A stretch of 49,727 nucleotides of DNA from Betaproteobacteria bacterium (GTDB lineage Bacteria > Pseudomonadota > Gammaproteobacteria > Burkholderiales > Casimicrobiaceae): assembly GCA_016192065.1 (NCBI GenBank), contig JACPUX010000010.1:1-49727 (forward strand), written 5' to 3'. A program made the position numbers and the translations under genes. Of this stretch, positions 19,652 to 28,067 are shown piece by piece. The notes below the pieces were generated by a model that saw only the letters and a program-made list of their open reading frames with translations, did no database searches and was not told where the DNA came from. Positions within the stretch are counted from its first letter, which is position 1, and each line of letters begins with the position of its first letter.

Positions 19652-20117
19652 TCTGGAAATCCTTTGCAACAATTCAGAGGGCGCGGGCAATGTAGCATGA
19701 AAGCCCGGATCGGCGGGCGGCGGAAATGCCGAAAACCGGTGGCGAATGGGCCACTGCGCTCAGGAAACACGGCCTGAGGCCGTCCCACCCGCGCCGGCCG
19801 GTGTCGGGTTCCTCGCCCTCCTCGGTTTCCGGCGCGCGCCGGAATCACGAACCCTGATCTGATCAGCGTTTCCCCTAAGCGCAAACGGGGCGAGGACGGA
19901 GCAATTGAGCGACCGAATTTGTTGCGGCGGCAGCAAAGTCTTACAAATGCCTGTTTCAATTTGTGGCGGGCCGCCGGCAGCATTGGGCTCAATAGCCTCC
20001 GGACCGAAGAGCGGCACCGCGGATCCCTCAAGCCTTGCGTGGGTGTGATCTCGTGCCAGCACCGGTCGGCCGGGAGCGAAGGACTCTGGGAGGAGCCCAC
20101 GTTTCTTGGAGCACGCC
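19652..20117. other. intergenic region between ridA and the propeller gene
   Basis: This 466-bp divergent gap holds the ridA and propeller-gene promoters, neither of which I can place with confidence. A REP-like palindrome lies near its left third. The remainder is unremarkable GC-rich sequence with no credible open frame. Confidence 0.5.
19775..19801 (-). repeat. possible second REP-like palindrome
   Basis: On the minus strand GTGGGACGGCCTCAGGCCGT is a GTGGGA head followed by a perfect palindrome, the same design as the element at 14,461. Two copies of this form suggest a dispersed family, but the palindromes differ in sequence. Confidence 0.35.
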
Positions 20118-22625
20118 ATGTTTCGCCACCATCTGCTTGCCTTGACCTTTTTGCTTTGCGGCCTGCTTGCCTTTGCGCTACCCGCCCGCGCCGCGCTGGA
20201 GTTGATCGACACGGTCGTGCTGCCCGAACGCCTGGGCCGGACGCTCGATCAGAACGTGCTCAAGTTGCACGGCCTGGCGATCGACCCGACGCGCAACTTG
20301 GTCTATTCGGCCGGCATCATGTCGTCCGCCCTGGGCGTGCTCGACGGTACCAACGAAACCTGGACGCGCACTTACCAGACCGGCGCCGAGGGCTTCGCGC
20401 TGAAGTATCTGGAAGTGGACGCGGTGGCCAACCGGCTCTACGTCAACGACGCCACCAATCACACCCTGCGGGCGATTGACCTCGCCAGTGGGACGGTGCG
20501 CGGTCCGGTAACGATCGACGGAACCATCGCCACACCAGTGGCGGACACGCGTCGCGGTTTGGTCTATCTCACGCAGCCCAGCTCGCCCACCTTCCGCGCC
20601 TACCACGGCGCCGACCTTTCGCTGGCCTACTCCACCGATGCCATGGGGGCGGGCGCGGCGCACGCCATCTACGACGCCGGCAGCGATCGAGTCTATGTGC
20701 TCGACGCCGCCACCAGCGGCCAACTACGCATTTACAGCTTCGACCCCGCCGCCCGCGCCGTGGCCAGCACTCTGACGCTGGCGCTGGGCCCCAACCAGCG
20801 TCCCTATCGCATGGCGTATGACGCCACCAATCATCGCTTCTTCGTGGTGGTGGGTGCGCAGGTGCTCGCGGTCAGCAGCGCCGGCACGCTGCTGGGCCAA
20901 ATGGCGTTGTCGCCCGCACAAACCACCAAAGATCTCGCCTATGATCCGGACCGCAATGAACTGGCGGTGTTGGTCATCGATAAACCGGCCGACGGGACGC
21001 AGGCGGATTCCGGCGGCCATGTGCTGTTTTTCAGCGGCCAGAATTACCTGCCTGCGAAAGACCTGGCGTTTGCCAAAAAGCCCAGCAGCCTCCTTTACAA
21101 CCCCAGCACGCGGCGTTTTTACACTCCTGAGAGCGATGCCTCGACGGTCTGGAGCATCGCCGGCGGCGGCGGCGAGGTTCATGGCCTGCGCCTGGGCGAC
21201 AGTGCGGAAATGATCACCCTGGCGCGCGCCGGGGAGAGCGTCTATCTCACCAGCCGCCTCGGGGGCAGCTATCTGCTCGAATGGAAAGCCTCCACCAGCG
21301 GCCTCGAGACCTTCACCGCAGGCTTCTGGCCGATTCCGACGCGCAGCAACGATGCCGGCAACGCCTTCTATGTGCTCAATGCCTGGGACAGCACACTGTC
21401 GGTATTCGACCTCACCGGCAGCCGGCAGCTCGTCGCCACCATTCCCTTGGGTCTGGTTCGAGGCACCACCGACCGTCTGCCCGATTTGGGCATAGACAGC
21501 ACGCGGCAGCGCGCCTATGCGGCCTATCCGGAGTTCGGCAAGATCGCGGTGGTCGATTTGGCCAATCGGGTGGCGCTCGCGCCGATCAGTGTTCCCGGGT
21601 TCCAAACCGGCGACACCGGGGGCGGTCCGGGCCAATTGCAGGTGCGTGTCGTGCCGGGCAGCGGGCGGCTCTTTGCCTTCTGGCAGACGGTCAAGCACCT
21701 CACGGTCTGGGATGTCAGCGGCAGCACGCCGACGCTATTACTCGACCGGCAGCTCAGCGGCATGCCCTCGATCGGCGCTTCGCTCGACCAACTCTTCGTC
21801 GATGCCACCCGAAATCGCGTCTATGCCGGGCCGATGGAACTGGACGGCAGCACGGGCCTGCCCACGGGACGGATGCTGGCACGCGGCGAGCGCGTGATCG
21901 GGCTCGACCAAACTGCCGGCGTGCTCTTCGCCTCGGGCGTGGAAACGGTCAATGGGGTAGCCAGCGACGTGGTTTCGCGTCTCGACCGCGCGAGCCTCGC
22001 GGTGGTGGAAGCAGTGGTGCTTGGGCCCGTGCCCAGCGCCATGAACACCCAGTACGCCTACGACGCCGCCCGGCAAAGGCTCTACGCCGCCGACGGCCAG
22101 GCCGACATCCTGCGCGTCTATAACGCCACCGGAACGACCCTGGCGGCGCGCGTGACCGCCGTGGAGTTCCACCACGCCAGCCTCAATCACTACTTCCTCA
22201 CCGCCGACCGTGACGAAGCGCGCGCCATCGACCGGGGAGGTGCGGGTGCAGGCTGGGCGCGCACCGGCTCCGCCTTTTACGCCTACCCGGCGAGCGGCGC
22301 ACCGGCCAGCGCAAGCCCGGTGTGCCGCTTCTACGGCACCCCGGGAATCGGCCCGAACTCGCACTTCTACACCGCCGATGCCGGCGAATGCAGCAACGCC
22401 AAGACCGACCCCGGCTGGACTTACGAAGGCATCGCTTTCGCCACCGGCCTGCCCGCCAGCGGGGGCCATTGCAACGCCGACCAGGTGCCGATCTACCGCG
22501 CCTACAACGGCCGCTGGCAACAAAACGACTCCAACCACCGCTACAGCGCCGACCCCGGCATTTACGCCAGCACCGTCGGCGCGGGCTGGGCGGGGGAAGG
22601 CGTGGTGTTTTGCGCGCCGCGTTAG
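20118..22625 (+). CDS. secreted beta-propeller protein with C-terminal DUF5648
   Basis: An 835-aa exported protein. A signal peptide (to about residue 25, ending ARA-A) is followed by about 630 residues of repeating beta-propeller-like blades (LAIDPTRNLVYSAG, DAGSDRVYVLDAATSG, DATRNRVYAGPME) resembling YVTN/NHL-type propellers. The last 160 or so residues form a DUF5648 domain with the repeat theme NHYFLTAD, SHFYTADAGEC, GWTYEGIAF and NHRYSADPGIYA. I chose the ATG at 20118 because TTGGAGC lies just upstream; a TTG at 20106 lacks a site. Probably cell-surface or extracellular; the ligand is unknown. It stands alone before the tRNA. Confidence 0.85.
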   Translation: MFRHHLLALTFLLCGLLAFALPARAALELIDTVVLPERLGRTLDQNVLKLHGLAIDPTRNLVYSAGIMSSALGVLDGTNETWTRTYQTGAEGFALKYLEVDAVANRLYVNDATNHTLRAIDLASGTVRGPVTIDGTIATPVADTRRGLVYLTQPSSPTFRAYHGADLSLAYSTDAMGAGAAHAIYDAGSDRVYVLDAATSGQLRIYSFDPAARAVASTLTLALGPNQRPYRMAYDATNHRFFVVVGAQVLAVSSAGTLLGQMALSPAQTTKDLAYDPDRNELAVLVIDKPADGTQADSGGHVLFFSGQNYLPAKDLAFAKKPSSLLYNPSTRRFYTPESDASTVWSIAGGGGEVHGLRLGDSAEMITLARAGESVYLTSRLGGSYLLEWKASTSGLETFTAGFWPIPTRSNDAGNAFYVLNAWDSTLSVFDLTGSRQLVATIPLGLVRGTTDRLPDLGIDSTRQRAYAAYPEFGKIAVVDLANRVALAPISVPGFQTGDTGGGPGQLQVRVVPGSGRLFAFWQTVKHLTVWDVSGSTPTLLLDRQLSGMPSIGASLDQLFVDATRNRVYAGPMELDGSTGLPTGRMLARGERVIGLDQTAGVLFASGVETVNGVASDVVSRLDRASLAVVEAVVLGPVPSAMNTQYAYDAARQRLYAADGQADILRVYNATGTTLAARVTAVEFHHASLNHYFLTADRDEARAIDRGGAGAGWARTGSAFYAYPASGAPASASPVCRFYGTPGIGPNSHFYTADAGECSNAKTDPGWTYEGIAFATGLPASGGHCNADQVPIYRAYNGRWQQNDSNHRYSADPGIYASTVGAGWAGEGVVFCAPR

Positions 22626-22817
22626 AGCGGCATCAGGCCGAGCTCAATAGACCCTGGGGAGACGCTGGTTCGGTCCCTCGCGGCGGCGCAGATGCGTGTC
22701 CAGTTCGCCAGCGTTTCCGGAATCCGAGACGGGTCGGAAGCGCCGCCCACGAATCAAACCGCGCCTCCCCGGCGCGCTCCCCCGCTGGAGAACCCGGCAG
22801 CCTTCGCCCCAATGACC

Positions 22818-22852
22818 ATCGCTGGCGCCGCCGCCAGGGCGGCGCCAGCGAT
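22818..22852. repeat. perfect 15-bp inverted repeat before the tRNA
   Basis: ATCGCTGGCGCCGCC and its exact complement are separated by a 5-base loop (GCCAG). The right arm ends at the first base of the tRNA promoter's -35 box. It could be a Rho-independent-like stop for upstream transcription (no T-tract) or a repeat element. Confidence 0.6.
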
Positions 22853-22880
22853 TGTCGAACCCGCAGCGAGCCGCTATAAT
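22852..22880 (+). promoter_or_regulatory. tRNA-Ala promoter
   Basis: TTGTCG (22,852-22,857) and a perfect TATAAT (22,875-22,880) are separated by 17 bp, and the tRNA begins 13 bases after the -10 box. This is a strong sigma-70-type promoter. Confidence 0.85.
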
Positions 22881-22892
22881 GCGCCGTTTCGT

Positions 22893-22968
<76 letters not shown>

Positions 22969-22973
22969 AATTG

Positions 22974-23005
22974 AAGGGCTCGGATAATCTCCGGGCCCTT
23001 TTTCT
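22974..23005 (+). terminator. tRNA-Ala terminator
   Basis: AGGGCTCGGA and TCCGGGCCCT can form a stem with a short loop, followed by a TTTTT run. It is a good Rho-independent terminator immediately after the tRNA. Confidence 0.8.
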
Positions 23006-23044
23006 TGCCTCAAATCCCCGCACCACGCGGGGTTCCTGCCACCT

Positions 23045-23213
23045 GTGCTGCGGGTGGCCGGCTGCCGAAACGACCGGTATGGGCCATTTTCTCGGCCAGA
23101 GCCGTCTCTATTCTCCGTTTGGCCTGCGGGTAGGCGCAGATGGCGGTCTTGCAAAATCAACAACTTACGCGCCCTGGTTCACCGTCAACCAAGACCACCG
23201 ATCAAGTATCAAA
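23045..23213 (+). repeat. att-proximal repeat, copy 1
   Basis: This 169-bp block aligns without gaps to 45,321-45,489 at about 80% identity (135 of 169 by hand count). It lies between the tRNA terminator and the recombinase module in both places, so it is likely an end of the element family. No gene is apparent in it. Confidence 0.75.
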
Positions 23214-23256
23214 CCCCGTCACGACCTCCCACTGGGTGGCCCCATTCGGTCGGCTT
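23209..23256 (-). pseudogene. duplicate 3'-end fragment of the recombinase partner gene
   Basis: The minus strand reads WEVVTGFDT before a stop, closely matching the C-terminus REVVTAFDS of the intact partner gene ending at 23,685. The DNA similarity runs about 48 bp, through TCGGTCGGC. This scar, plus the intact gene end, brackets the small passenger gene between them. Confidence 0.6.
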
Positions 23257-23283
23257 CGGGCAAGCAGGACCCTTGCAGCGAAA

Positions 23284-23658
23284 ATGTCGACGATGACCAA
23301 CAAGAAGAAAATCGCCGCCGATCTGCAGTCTGGGCTGTCTGGGCAGAGCCCACTGAGCATCGATCTGTACGTGGAAGTTCTGGCCGACTTCGAGGACGAG
23401 CTCAAGGCCTCGCTCGACAAGGACGCCGATGACGCCTTGCTGTGTATGCTGGCCAACGACGGTGACGTGGCGATGATGGTCATCGACTGGGACGGCAGCA
23501 TCTACCGGAATGAAAACGCGTTGAAAAAGCTGCAGGTCATGTGGCGGCACAGCTTTGACACCAATGTGCAGACCCTCGTGCCCATCCTCAGTGACCACAT
23601 CAGTCAGAAAAACCTGGGGGTGGCAGGCATCAAGTGGCTGCCCGCATCCACCGATTGA
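23284..23658 (+). CDS. small acidic protein of unknown function (passenger gene)
   Basis: A 124-aa soluble protein I do not recognise. It begins MSTMTNKKKIAADLQSG, is rich in Asp, Leu and Val, contains the segments VEVLADFEDELKASL and VAMMVIDWDGSIYRNENA, and has no membrane segment or metal motif. The start is uncertain: ATG at 23284 or 23293, neither with a strong ribosome-binding site. It is the only plus-strand gene in this part of element 1 and sits between a scar of the partner gene's 3' end and the intact copy. The relic element has nothing in this position, so it looks like a separately acquired passenger. Confidence 0.6.
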   Translation: MSTMTNKKKIAADLQSGLSGQSPLSIDLYVEVLADFEDELKASLDKDADDALLCMLANDGDVAMMVIDWDGSIYRNENALKKLQVMWRHSFDTNVQTLVPILSDHISQKNLGVAGIKWLPASTD

Positions 23659-23684
23659 AGCGGTCTGACGAACGGCGGTCCTGT

Positions 23685-24137
23685 TTACGAATCGAAAGCG
23701 GTCACCACCTCCCGCTGCGCCACCCAGTCGGTCGGCAGCGGATTCCGCTGGAACCACCGCAGGCTCATGCACCGGGGTTGCTGCCCGGCCAGGATGCTCT
23801 GGATGACGGCGGGCTCCAGCAGCGTCAGGCGCAGCAGTTCGTTGACCGTCGAGTGGTGCAGGCCTTCGCGCTGGGCGATCTCGCTGCCGCTGCCCACCAC
23901 CCCGTCGTCGAGCAGCTGCTGCCAGTAGAAAGCCCGCGTCAGCGCCACCAGCAAGGGCTGGTCGATCTGGCTGGCGACCTTGCCCGGCGACTCGACCGCC
24001 CCATCCGGCCGCACGACCACCTTGCTGGCGCCGCGCTTCCTGATCTTCAGCGGGATGAAGGTGGACAGCTTCACCTGCCCGCCATCCCGGCGTTCGCGGG
24101 CGATCGCTGCGCCCAGTGGCTGCACTTTCGACTTCAT
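23685..24137 (-). CDS. recombinase-associated protein with HTH-like region
   Basis: A 150-aa basic protein encoded directly after the serine recombinase, whose stop codon overlaps its start (ATGA). The N-terminal half reads FIPLKIRKRGASKVVVRPDG; the C-terminal half has IAQREGLHHSTVNELLRLTLLEPAVIQSILAGQQP, which looks like a helix-turn-helix DNA-binding segment. A frameshifted homologue occupies the same place in the relic element at 45,478, so the pair is a conserved module. It may be a recombination directionality or DNA-binding partner; that is inference from linkage only. Confidence 0.7.
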   Translation of the reverse strand: MKSKVQPLGAAIARERRDGGQVKLSTFIPLKIRKRGASKVVVRPDGAVESPGKVASQIDQPLLVALTRAFYWQQLLDDGVVGSGSEIAQREGLHHSTVNELLRLTLLEPAVIQSILAGQQPRCMSLRWFQRNPLPTDWVAQREVVTAFDS

Positions 24138-25474
24138 ACGGTTTCCTCCATCTCCTGCAATTCCGCACCGATGCTGCCGGGCAGCAGTTCCCCGGCCAGT
24201 TCCTGCCAGCCCTGATCGCGCCAGATGATTTCCAGCCCACCGTCGGCAATCACCACGCGCTCGATCAGCAACTGCGCCAATCGACACTGTTCGGCGGGGA
24301 ACAACTGTTGCCACAGGCCAGCCAGATTTCGCATCGGCAAGACCACCTCAGGCTCCGACAGGTCCGGGCGGGTTGTCCAAATCCGGTCCCACACCGACTG
24401 AACGATGTGCGGTGCTGACAGCGCCGCTACGATCTGCTGGGTCACCAATTCCTCAATTGGCGCTGCCGGTAGTGGCCCATGCTGGCTGGCCCACGCGCCA
24501 AAGCGCCGGTGCTTGATCGGCGTGTAGTAGCGGTAGGTCTTTCCCTTCTTGACGGTGTAGCTGGGCACCAGCCGTTCACCGTCAGGAGTGAACAGCAGGC
24601 CGCGCAACAACACTGGCTCACGCTGGCGGTCGTTGGTTTCGCGCCGTCGTTCGATGCCATCGGTGGCGATCAGTGCGTGCACGGTATCCCACTGCGCCTG
24701 AGTCACGATGGCCTGATGCTGACCCGGAAAAGCCTGCCCCTTGTGCACGATGTCTCCCAGGTACATCCGGTTGTGCAGCATCTTGTAGATGGTCTGCTTT
24801 GTGAAAGACTTGCCACCCTTGGTGACCACGCCTTCCGCGCCGTAGGCCTTCACCATCAGTGTGGCCGAGCGCATCGTCACGAAGTCGTCGAAGATGCGGC
24901 GTACCAGCGCAGCCTCGGTTTCATTGATAACCAGCAATCGGTCGCGCACGTCGTACCCCAGTGGCAGCGGCCCGCCCATCCACATCCCCTTGGCCTTGCT
25001 GGCCGCGATCTTGTCGCGGATGCGCTCGCCGGTCACTTCCCGTTCGAACTGCGCGAAGGACAGCAGCACGTTGAGCATCAACCGGCCCATCGAGGTGGCC
25101 GAGTTGATTTGCTGCGTGACGGCGCTGAAGCTGACCCTGTGGCGGTCGAACACATCGACCATCCGCGCGAAATCGGCCAGCGAGCGTGACAGCCGGTCGA
25201 TCTTGTAGACGACCACGATGTCGACCTTGCCCATCTGAATGTCAGCCATCAGGCGACGGAGGGCGGGCCGTTCCATATTGCCACCAGAGAAACCGCCATC
25301 GTCGTAGTCGTCGGCCACGGCGATCCAGCCCTCGTGGCTCTGGCTCTTGATGAAGGCGTGCCCGGCTTCCTTCTGGGCATCGATGGAATTGAAGGACTGG
25401 TCCAGCCGTTCGTCGCTGGACACGCGGCAATACACCGCGCAGCGCTTGGGTGGCACAAGCAGGGGCGCGTTCAT
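24134..25474 (-). CDS. large serine recombinase
   Basis: A 446-aa site-specific recombinase of the resolvase/invertase superfamily, large form. The N-terminal catalytic domain carries the nucleophile at about S19 in YCRVSSDE, with the usual YDDGGFSGGNMERPALRRLM and KIDRLSRS segments. The recombinase domain follows (TIYKMLHNRMYLGD), then a C-terminal extension lacking clear zinc-finger cysteines. The ATG at 25474 overlaps the DUF2924 stop codon (ATGA); a longer frame to 25525 is unlikely. It is presumably the integrase of this element. Its C-terminal end (GGLEIIWRDQGWQELAGEL) recurs in the relic at about 45,928-46,060. Confidence 0.9.
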   Translation of the reverse strand: MNAPLLVPPKRCAVYCRVSSDERLDQSFNSIDAQKEAGHAFIKSQSHEGWIAVADDYDDGGFSGGNMERPALRRLMADIQMGKVDIVVVYKIDRLSRSLADFARMVDVFDRHRVSFSAVTQQINSATSMGRLMLNVLLSFAQFEREVTGERIRDKIAASKAKGMWMGGPLPLGYDVRDRLLVINETEAALVRRIFDDFVTMRSATLMVKAYGAEGVVTKGGKSFTKQTIYKMLHNRMYLGDIVHKGQAFPGQHQAIVTQAQWDTVHALIATDGIERRRETNDRQREPVLLRGLLFTPDGERLVPSYTVKKGKTYRYYTPIKHRRFGAWASQHGPLPAAPIEELVTQQIVAALSAPHIVQSVWDRIWTTRPDLSEPEVVLPMRNLAGLWQQLFPAEQCRLAQLLIERVVIADGGLEIIWRDQGWQELAGELLPGSIGAELQEMEETV

Positions 25475-25932
25475 TGAGAATCCCCCTTGCCGCCGCGCAG
25501 ACCAAAGAACTTCGGCCCATTCCACTGCGTGCCCGTGATGTGGCGCGCCGCCGCCGACAGGCTCTTGAACACCTGTCCGTTGAGTTCATACAGGCCATCG
25601 GGCGTGACGGTCACGCGATGCTGGCGTTCATCCCATTCGCGGACTAGCGTGGTGCCGGGCATCAACAAGGTCTGCGCGCTGCGGCCGACACTGGTTTCGA
25701 TCTTGGAGTGCTTGGCACCGGCCTCAACCAGCATCTTGCGCACGTTGGTGGGCAGCGCGCCGTAGGCCAGTTCCTGGATGCGGTAGGCCAGGCGCGATTC
25801 CACGTAGTTTCGATTGCGGTGGCTGGGCCGCCGGGGGAAATGCTGATCCCACAGCGCCCAGAGGTCGGGCATTGGCAGGGAGGGCAGCGCCGCCAACTGT
25901 GCCGACATGGTGTGTTGCTGTTCGGCGGCCAT
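25471..25932 (-). CDS. DUF2924 domain-containing protein
   Basis: A 153-aa protein of the DUF2924 family. The hallmark segments are LAALPSLPMPDLWALWDQHFPRRP near the N-terminus and, at the C-terminus, VLVREWDE-like (TTLVREWDERQHRVTV), KSLSAAARHITGTQWNGPKFFGLRG. This family is commonly seen next to serine recombinases; its biochemical role is not established. The ATG at 25932 follows the preceding stop codon by 2 bases with GGAGG and GAGG upstream, and its own stop overlaps the recombinase start, so translation is coupled across three genes. Confidence 0.85.
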   Translation of the reverse strand: MAAEQQHTMSAQLAALPSLPMPDLWALWDQHFPRRPSHRNRNYVESRLAYRIQELAYGALPTNVRKMLVEAGAKHSKIETSVGRSAQTLLMPGTTLVREWDERQHRVTVTPDGLYELNGQVFKSLSAAARHITGTQWNGPKFFGLRGGKGDSQ

Positions 25933-25934
25933 CC

Positions 25935-26183
25935 TCAGTCCTCCCAGATAGCGGTGCCACCGAGCGTGATCCACAGGCGGGCATCGTCAGCGGTCGCCAT
26001 TTCGCGGGTGGCCACGCCACTGGCGCGGTGGGTGCCGGATTTGCCGGTGAACCAGTAGGCTTGGCCATCGTGCTGTACGCGGTAGGGCCCGAGGTGATCG
26101 AAATCGGCCTCGATGGTCATCACGCCGCGCGGGCGCTGGTTGGTGTCGGTAACCTGTACGCGCAGGGTTTGGTGGGTGCTCAT
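25935..26183 (-). CDS. small hypothetical protein (82 aa)
   Basis: An 82-aa protein of unknown function. It has a beta-rich look (TLRVQVTDTNQRPRGVMTIE, YRVQHDGQAYWFTGKSG) and an acidic C-terminus (ITLGGTAIWED), with no membrane or metal motif. The ATG at 26183 has GGAG at good spacing; an upstream extension is not supported. Its stop is 2 bases before the DUF2924 start, so it belongs to the recombinase operon. Confidence 0.7.
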   Translation of the reverse strand: MSTHQTLRVQVTDTNQRPRGVMTIEADFDHLGPYRVQHDGQAYWFTGKSGTHRASGVATREMATADDARLWITLGGTAIWED

Positions 26184-26244
26184 TGCTTTCTCCGAGAGGG
26201 GTTTGCGGACCTCCATGAACGCGCTGTGGCGACCAGAAGCCAAG

Positions 26245-26673
26245 TCAAACCGCGCTCTGTTCAACGTCCTCGACCTGACCTGTCGCTACATCGAAACGCT
26301 CGCCCAGCAGGGTCTGCGCACGCCCGGTGCGTTGGTCCTTGACGCCCAGGATGTAGACCTCGCCGTTCCAGACCCCGCAGGCCACGTCGGTGTCTTCAGA
26401 GTCGGCGGGCAGCAACCAGCCGGTGATGCCCTCGGGAAGTTGCAGCAGGTCCTCCGGCGCGTGGATCGGCCAGCGCATCGACTCCTTGTGTCGGTCGGCA
26501 AACTGCAGAATCTCTGGCGGTGTGCCGGGAAAGTTGTCTTGGCTCAGGATCGGAATCCAGGCCAACAGCTGCCCGCTGGCGAGCCAGCACTGCACGCGCT
26601 GCGCGACCTCTGGGTCGTAGTGGGCCAGTGGCTGGCCGGGGATGGTGTCGTTGTTGTTGATCGTGGTGGTCAT
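26245..26673 (-). CDS. hypothetical protein (142 aa)
   Basis: A 142-aa acidic soluble protein of unknown function. It includes HYDPEVAQRVQCWLASGQLLAWIPIL and a Trp/Asp-rich middle (RWPIHAPEDLLQLPEGITGW), ending in an acidic tail. The ATG at 26673 has AAGGAA upstream; the open frame extends far further upstream through the repeat-bearing intergenic DNA but without coding character. Between the minus-strand ATPase and recombinase modules. Confidence 0.65.
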   Translation of the reverse strand: MTTTINNNDTIPGQPLAHYDPEVAQRVQCWLASGQLLAWIPILSQDNFPGTPPEILQFADRHKESMRWPIHAPEDLLQLPEGITGWLLPADSEDTDVACGVWNGEVYILGVKDQRTGRAQTLLGERFDVATGQVEDVEQSAV

Positions 26674-26690
26674 TTCATTTCCTTGAAGGC

Positions 26691-26751
26691 TGGTAACCCG
26701 GCGCATCGCCGGGTGGTAACCGAGGTGGTAACTGGTAACCCCGTTTCGGGG
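26691..26751 (+). repeat. TGGTAAC direct repeats with two hairpins
   Basis: Four exact TGGTAAC copies begin at 26,691, 26,714, 26,726 and 26,733. Between the first two is a perfect hairpin (CCCGGCG-CAT-CGCCGGG), and CCCCG-TTT-CGGGG follows the fourth. The 163-bp gap holding them lies just upstream of the 142-aa gene, so it could be an operator or iteron cluster. Confidence 0.6.
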
Positions 26752-26836
26752 CATGTCACTGGCGAGGCAGCGCGCTCGCGCCCCCCGTATGGCGAAATGG
26801 CGGGGAAGGACCCATTTCGCCTGAGGGGCCGATGCC

Positions 26837-27766
26837 TCAGGTCTGGATCGCGACCACGGTGGCACCGCCGAAGGGGGACTCCGGCGGACGTTTGCGCGGC
26901 GGGTTCGGATCGGGTGCGTAGATCTGGCGGTCGTCGCTGGCGGCACCGGGGTGGTACACCCGCAGCATCCCGGTTGGAATTCCGGCCTCGCGCAGTTGCT
27001 GCGTGATCCGGTGCGACAGCGCATCGTCCGAGCGGTTGAACTTACGATTCAGGTCCACCAGATCGTCATAGGCGACGCCTTCGATCAGGTTGGGCAGCAA
27101 ATCATCGTCGTTGGCCTTGCCGATCAAGGTCATCTCGTAGCCGCTGCGGCGGTCGCCCTGTACGCTGTAGTGCGTCAAGCGAAAGGCGCTCTTCAGGCTC
27201 GACTCGACTGTGCTCATCTCCCGCCAAGCCTGCACGAAGGCCTGTGCGGCTGTCAGCATTCGCTGCGCGCTGGGCTGGAACAGCCGTTTCATCTCCTCGA
27301 AGATGAAGCCCTCGTCCACATCGCGTGCCATCTCGGCGGCCAGGTCGGTGATGTACTGCTCCAGGGCTTTGACCCGTGCCGGTGCCTCCAGCGCCTGTTG
27401 GGTGGCAGCGTGTCGCGCCGCCTGTTCGGCCGCAAGGTCTTGCGCGTGGTCGCGGTCGAATCGCGCCAAGGCATCTACGTCGCCCATTGCCGCCAGCACG
27501 TCACGGCGCACCGACCAGGTCAGTTCCGGTTCGGGTTTCGGGTCCCAGCCGTTGACGACACGGCGCGCGGCGACCAGGGCATCGATGGCGCGCTGATATT
27601 GCTGATTGCGGGTCTGCAACTGCTGCAGCATTCCAGCCAGAGCCTCCAGGTCGCAGATGTCATCGGCGGACTGGCCCGTAGGCGCCGGAGCAGGTGGCTC
27701 GGTGGTTGCCACGGATGGCTTGGCGGACTTCTTGATGGCGGTTTTGAGTTGAGGGATCAGGTTCAT
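26837..27766 (-). CDS. hypothetical helical protein (309 aa)
   Basis: A 309-aa protein I do not recognise. It begins MNLIPQLKTAIKKSAKP, has a long coiled-coil-prone region (about residues 40-170, ALAGMLQQLQTRNQQYQRAID... and DRDHAQDLAAEQAARHAA), a middle segment RLFQPSAQRMLTAAQAFVQAWREMSTVESS, and a basic proline-rich C-terminus. No catalytic motif is visible. The ATG at 27766 has TTTGGAGCC upstream. It lies downstream of the ATPase gene in the same strand series and may act with it on element DNA; that is inference from position. Confidence 0.65.
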   Translation of the reverse strand: MNLIPQLKTAIKKSAKPSVATTEPPAPAPTGQSADDICDLEALAGMLQQLQTRNQQYQRAIDALVAARRVVNGWDPKPEPELTWSVRRDVLAAMGDVDALARFDRDHAQDLAAEQAARHAATQQALEAPARVKALEQYITDLAAEMARDVDEGFIFEEMKRLFQPSAQRMLTAAQAFVQAWREMSTVESSLKSAFRLTHYSVQGDRRSGYEMTLIGKANDDDLLPNLIEGVAYDDLVDLNRKFNRSDDALSHRITQQLREAGIPTGMLRVYHPGAASDDRQIYAPDPNPPRKRPPESPFGGATVVAIQT

Positions 27767-27803
27767 GATGGCTCCAAAGGGTTGAGGGTTGAGGGTTGAG
27801 GTT

Positions 27804-28067
27804 TCAGGCTTGCAGGGCGGACGGGTAACGCGGGTCACCCGGACGAACGGTGGTGCTGATCCACAGATGTGGACCGAGCTTTTTCTTGACGGCGACGGGC
27901 GCACCGGGGCGCGGATTGACTGCGCTGATGACCTGCCAGCCATCCGCATCAGGTGAATTCACTGAGGCGATATCGGGTTCTGGCGGCGACTCTGACGAGG
28001 TGGCCCGAAGGCCGAGGGCTTTCGCCCAGATGGGATGCAAGGAGGGATTACTCACGGTGAGCTCCAT
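27804..28067 (-). CDS. small hypothetical protein (87 aa)
   Basis: An 87-aa protein beginning MELTVSNPSLHPIWAKALGL, with a C-terminal GPHLWISTTVRPGDPRYPSA segment reminiscent of small DNA-associated proteins but not identifiable. Its start lies 20 bases inside the 3' end of the upstream ATPase gene, so the two are translationally linked. The 309-aa gene follows after 37 bp. Confidence 0.6.
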   Translation of the reverse strand: MELTVSNPSLHPIWAKALGLRATSSESPPEPDIASVNSPDADGWQVISAVNPRPGAPVAVKKKLGPHLWISTTVRPGDPRYPSALQA

